From the NCBI GenBank assembly GCA_947303715.1, contig CAMYYY010000001.1, positions 124,001-188,000 of the forward strand: 64,000 nt of DNA. The letters are read 5' to 3'. This document shows positions 63,173-64,000 of this stretch, piece after piece. The translations under genes and the position numbers were made by a program. The DNA comes from an uncultured Bacteroidales bacterium. GTDB lineage: Bacteria; Bacteroidota; Bacteroidia; Bacteroidales; Bacteroidaceae. A model generated the notes under the pieces. It was not told the DNA's origin. It saw only the letters and a list, made by a program, of their open reading frames with translations, and searched no databases. Each line of letters begins with the position of its first letter. Positions within the stretch are counted from its first letter, which is position 1.

Positions 63173-63943
63173 TTACTTTTTCTTTGACTTGAGGGTGACG
63201 AGGGGGATGAGCATTTCCTCGAGGGAGATGCCGCCGTGCTGGAAGGTGTCGCGGTAGTAGGTGACGTAGTAGTTGTAGTTGTTAGGGTAGGCGAAGAAGT
63301 TGTCGCCCCAGGCAAAGATGTAGGCGGTGCTGATGTTGGGTTTGGGAAGGAACACGCGGCGTGGCTCCTTAATCTCGAAGACTTCCTTCGGGTTGTAGGC
63401 GAGGCTCTTACCCAGCTTGTAGCGTAGATTGGTGTTGACGGCGCGGTCGCCCACGACTTTGATGGGGTTGCTGACGCGGATGCTGCCGTGATCGGTGGTG
63501 ATGATGACGCGGTAGTCGGTGTCGGCCAGGCGGCGCATGAGCTCGCTGAGGGGGGTGTGGCGGAACCACGAGAGAGTGAGCGAGCGATAGGCGGCCTCGT
63601 CGGCAGCCAGCTCGCGGATGGCGCGCGACTCGGTGCGGGCGTGCGACAGCATATCGATGAAGTTGAACACCACGACGTTCAGGTCGTTGCCCCCGAACTC
63701 GTTGAAGTGGGCTATCAGCTTGTCGGCAGCGGCGGCATCGTTAATCTTATTATAGGAGAAGGTGTTGCGGCGGCGATAGCGGTCGAGCTGCGTCTGGATG
63801 AGCGGCTTTTCGTTGAGGTTTTTGCCCTCCTCCTCGTCCTCGTCCACCCACAGTTCGGGGAACATCTCGGCAATCTTGTTGGGCATGAGGCCGGAGAAGA
63901 TGGCGTTGCGGGCATACTGCGTGGCGGTGGGCAGAATGCTCAT
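63173..63943 (-). CDS. porX: PorX C-terminal PglZ/alkaline-phosphatase-type domain, separated from its upstream part by an in-frame TAA
   Basis: 256 residues from an ATG that directly follows a TAA in the same frame. The sequence is PorX-like: ILPTATQYARNAIFSGLMPN (the Thr of LPT is the reported active-site residue), VVFNFIDMLSHARTESRAIR, AAYRSLTLSWFRHTPLSELM, IITTDHGSIRVSNPIKVVGD (metal site), NTNLRYKLGKSLAYNPKEVF and FQHGGISLEEML. PorX is a response regulator that controls type IX secretion through its PglZ domain. The full protein is about 520 residues; the receiver half would lie beyond the window. The shortened product would lack the receiver domain. Its neighbour is tsaE, as usual for porX. 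Confidence 0.85.
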   Translation of the reverse strand: MSILPTATQYARNAIFSGLMPNKIAEMFPELWVDEDEEEGKNLNEKPLIQTQLDRYRRRNTFSYNKINDAAAADKLIAHFNEFGGNDLNVVVFNFIDMLSHARTESRAIRELAADEAAYRSLTLSWFRHTPLSELMRRLADTDYRVIITTDHGSIRVSNPIKVVGDRAVNTNLRYKLGKSLAYNPKEVFEIKEPRRVFLPKPNISTAYIFAWGDNFFAYPNNYNYYVTYYRDTFQHGGISLEEMLIPLVTLKSKKK

Positions 63944-64000
63944 TTAGAGTTCCTCGTCGAAGGTGAAGTAGTCCGTCAGTTCGTCGGCAATGACGCGCCA
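63944..64000 (-). pseudogene. porX: upstream part of porX, ending at the TAA at 63944-63946
   Basis: In the same frame the minus strand reads WRVIADELTDYFTFDEEL then TAA then M-S-ILPTATQY. Known PorX proteins continue without a break across this point, typically with an aromatic residue (often Tyr) where the stop now stands; TAT or TAC to TAA is a one-base change. The rest of the gene is beyond the window. Confidence 0.75.

Overview
The window looks like a chromosomal segment of a gut-type Bacteroidales bacterium, most likely in or near Prevotellaceae. Evidence: SusC/SusD pairs, many lipoproteins with a short lipobox, Bacteroidetes -7 promoter elements (TAnnTTTG) ahead of most transcription units, a BspA-like leucine-rich-repeat giant, meso-diaminopimelate dehydrogenase, PorX next to TsaE, and C-terminal tails resembling type IX secretion (T9SS) signals. 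I saw no rRNA, tRNA, transposase or CRISPR array. The species is not determined.

Layout. 1-4.9 kb: end of a TonB-dependent receptor, then two surface lipoproteins (DUF5689; choice-of-anchor J / OB-fold mosaic). 5-7.2 kb: an EamA transporter, a 22-bp repeat array and an MNT/HEPN pair. 7.4-11.8 kb (minus): TPR regulator, serpin, lipoprotein, terminator. 11.9-16.3 kb (minus): GH2 beta-galactosidase with ricin-type domain, then an NlpC/P60 lipoprotein. 16.3-19.2 kb (minus): ECF sigma factor, membrane/beta-barrel protein, lipoprotein. 19.4-20.3 kb: ddh. 20.4-22.3 kb: an AT-rich single-chain methyltransferase-endonuclease. 22.5-24.9 kb: a compact unit bounded by 73-bp inverted repeats, with an HU-like protein, a VapE-like ATPase and a 22-bp iteron-like array. 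25-35.3 kb: a 3,284-residue BspA-like protein and a 59-residue protein. 35.4-51.8 kb (minus): a polysaccharide utilisation locus probably for alpha-mannan or high-mannose glycans (DUF4965 protein, IPT/TIG protein, SusC, SusD, DUF1735-type lipoprotein, GH92, GH76, GH140-like). 51.9-55.7 kb: fused FeoA-FeoB, a TonB-C lipoprotein and a TfoX-N protein. 55.7-60 kb: GH78-like and GH28 pectin enzymes and an M48 protease. 60.1-64 kb (minus): WYL regulator, two tiny ORFs, a membrane protein/HTH pair, tsaE, and porX interrupted by an in-frame TAA.

The most unusual content is in repeats and broken frames. (1) Four copies of a G/C-rich palindromic element lie inside four unrelated genes, keep the frame, and are read in different frames. 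(2) Spacers carry arrays of 7-8 bp repeats, often as inverted pairs, and related sequence runs into coding regions, where it encodes signal peptides. (3) Three unrelated arrays have 21- or 22-bp periods (two helical turns), and one of them has an inverted partner 8 kb away. (4) The HU/VapE unit has inverted-repeat ends and iteron-like repeats. (5) porX carries a stop a few codons before its predicted catalytic Thr, and the GH140-like gene shows an out-of-frame T9SS-like tail just past an A6 run. Together these last two suggest, without proving, a change in T9SS function in this strain. All statements come from reading the sequence; no search was run.
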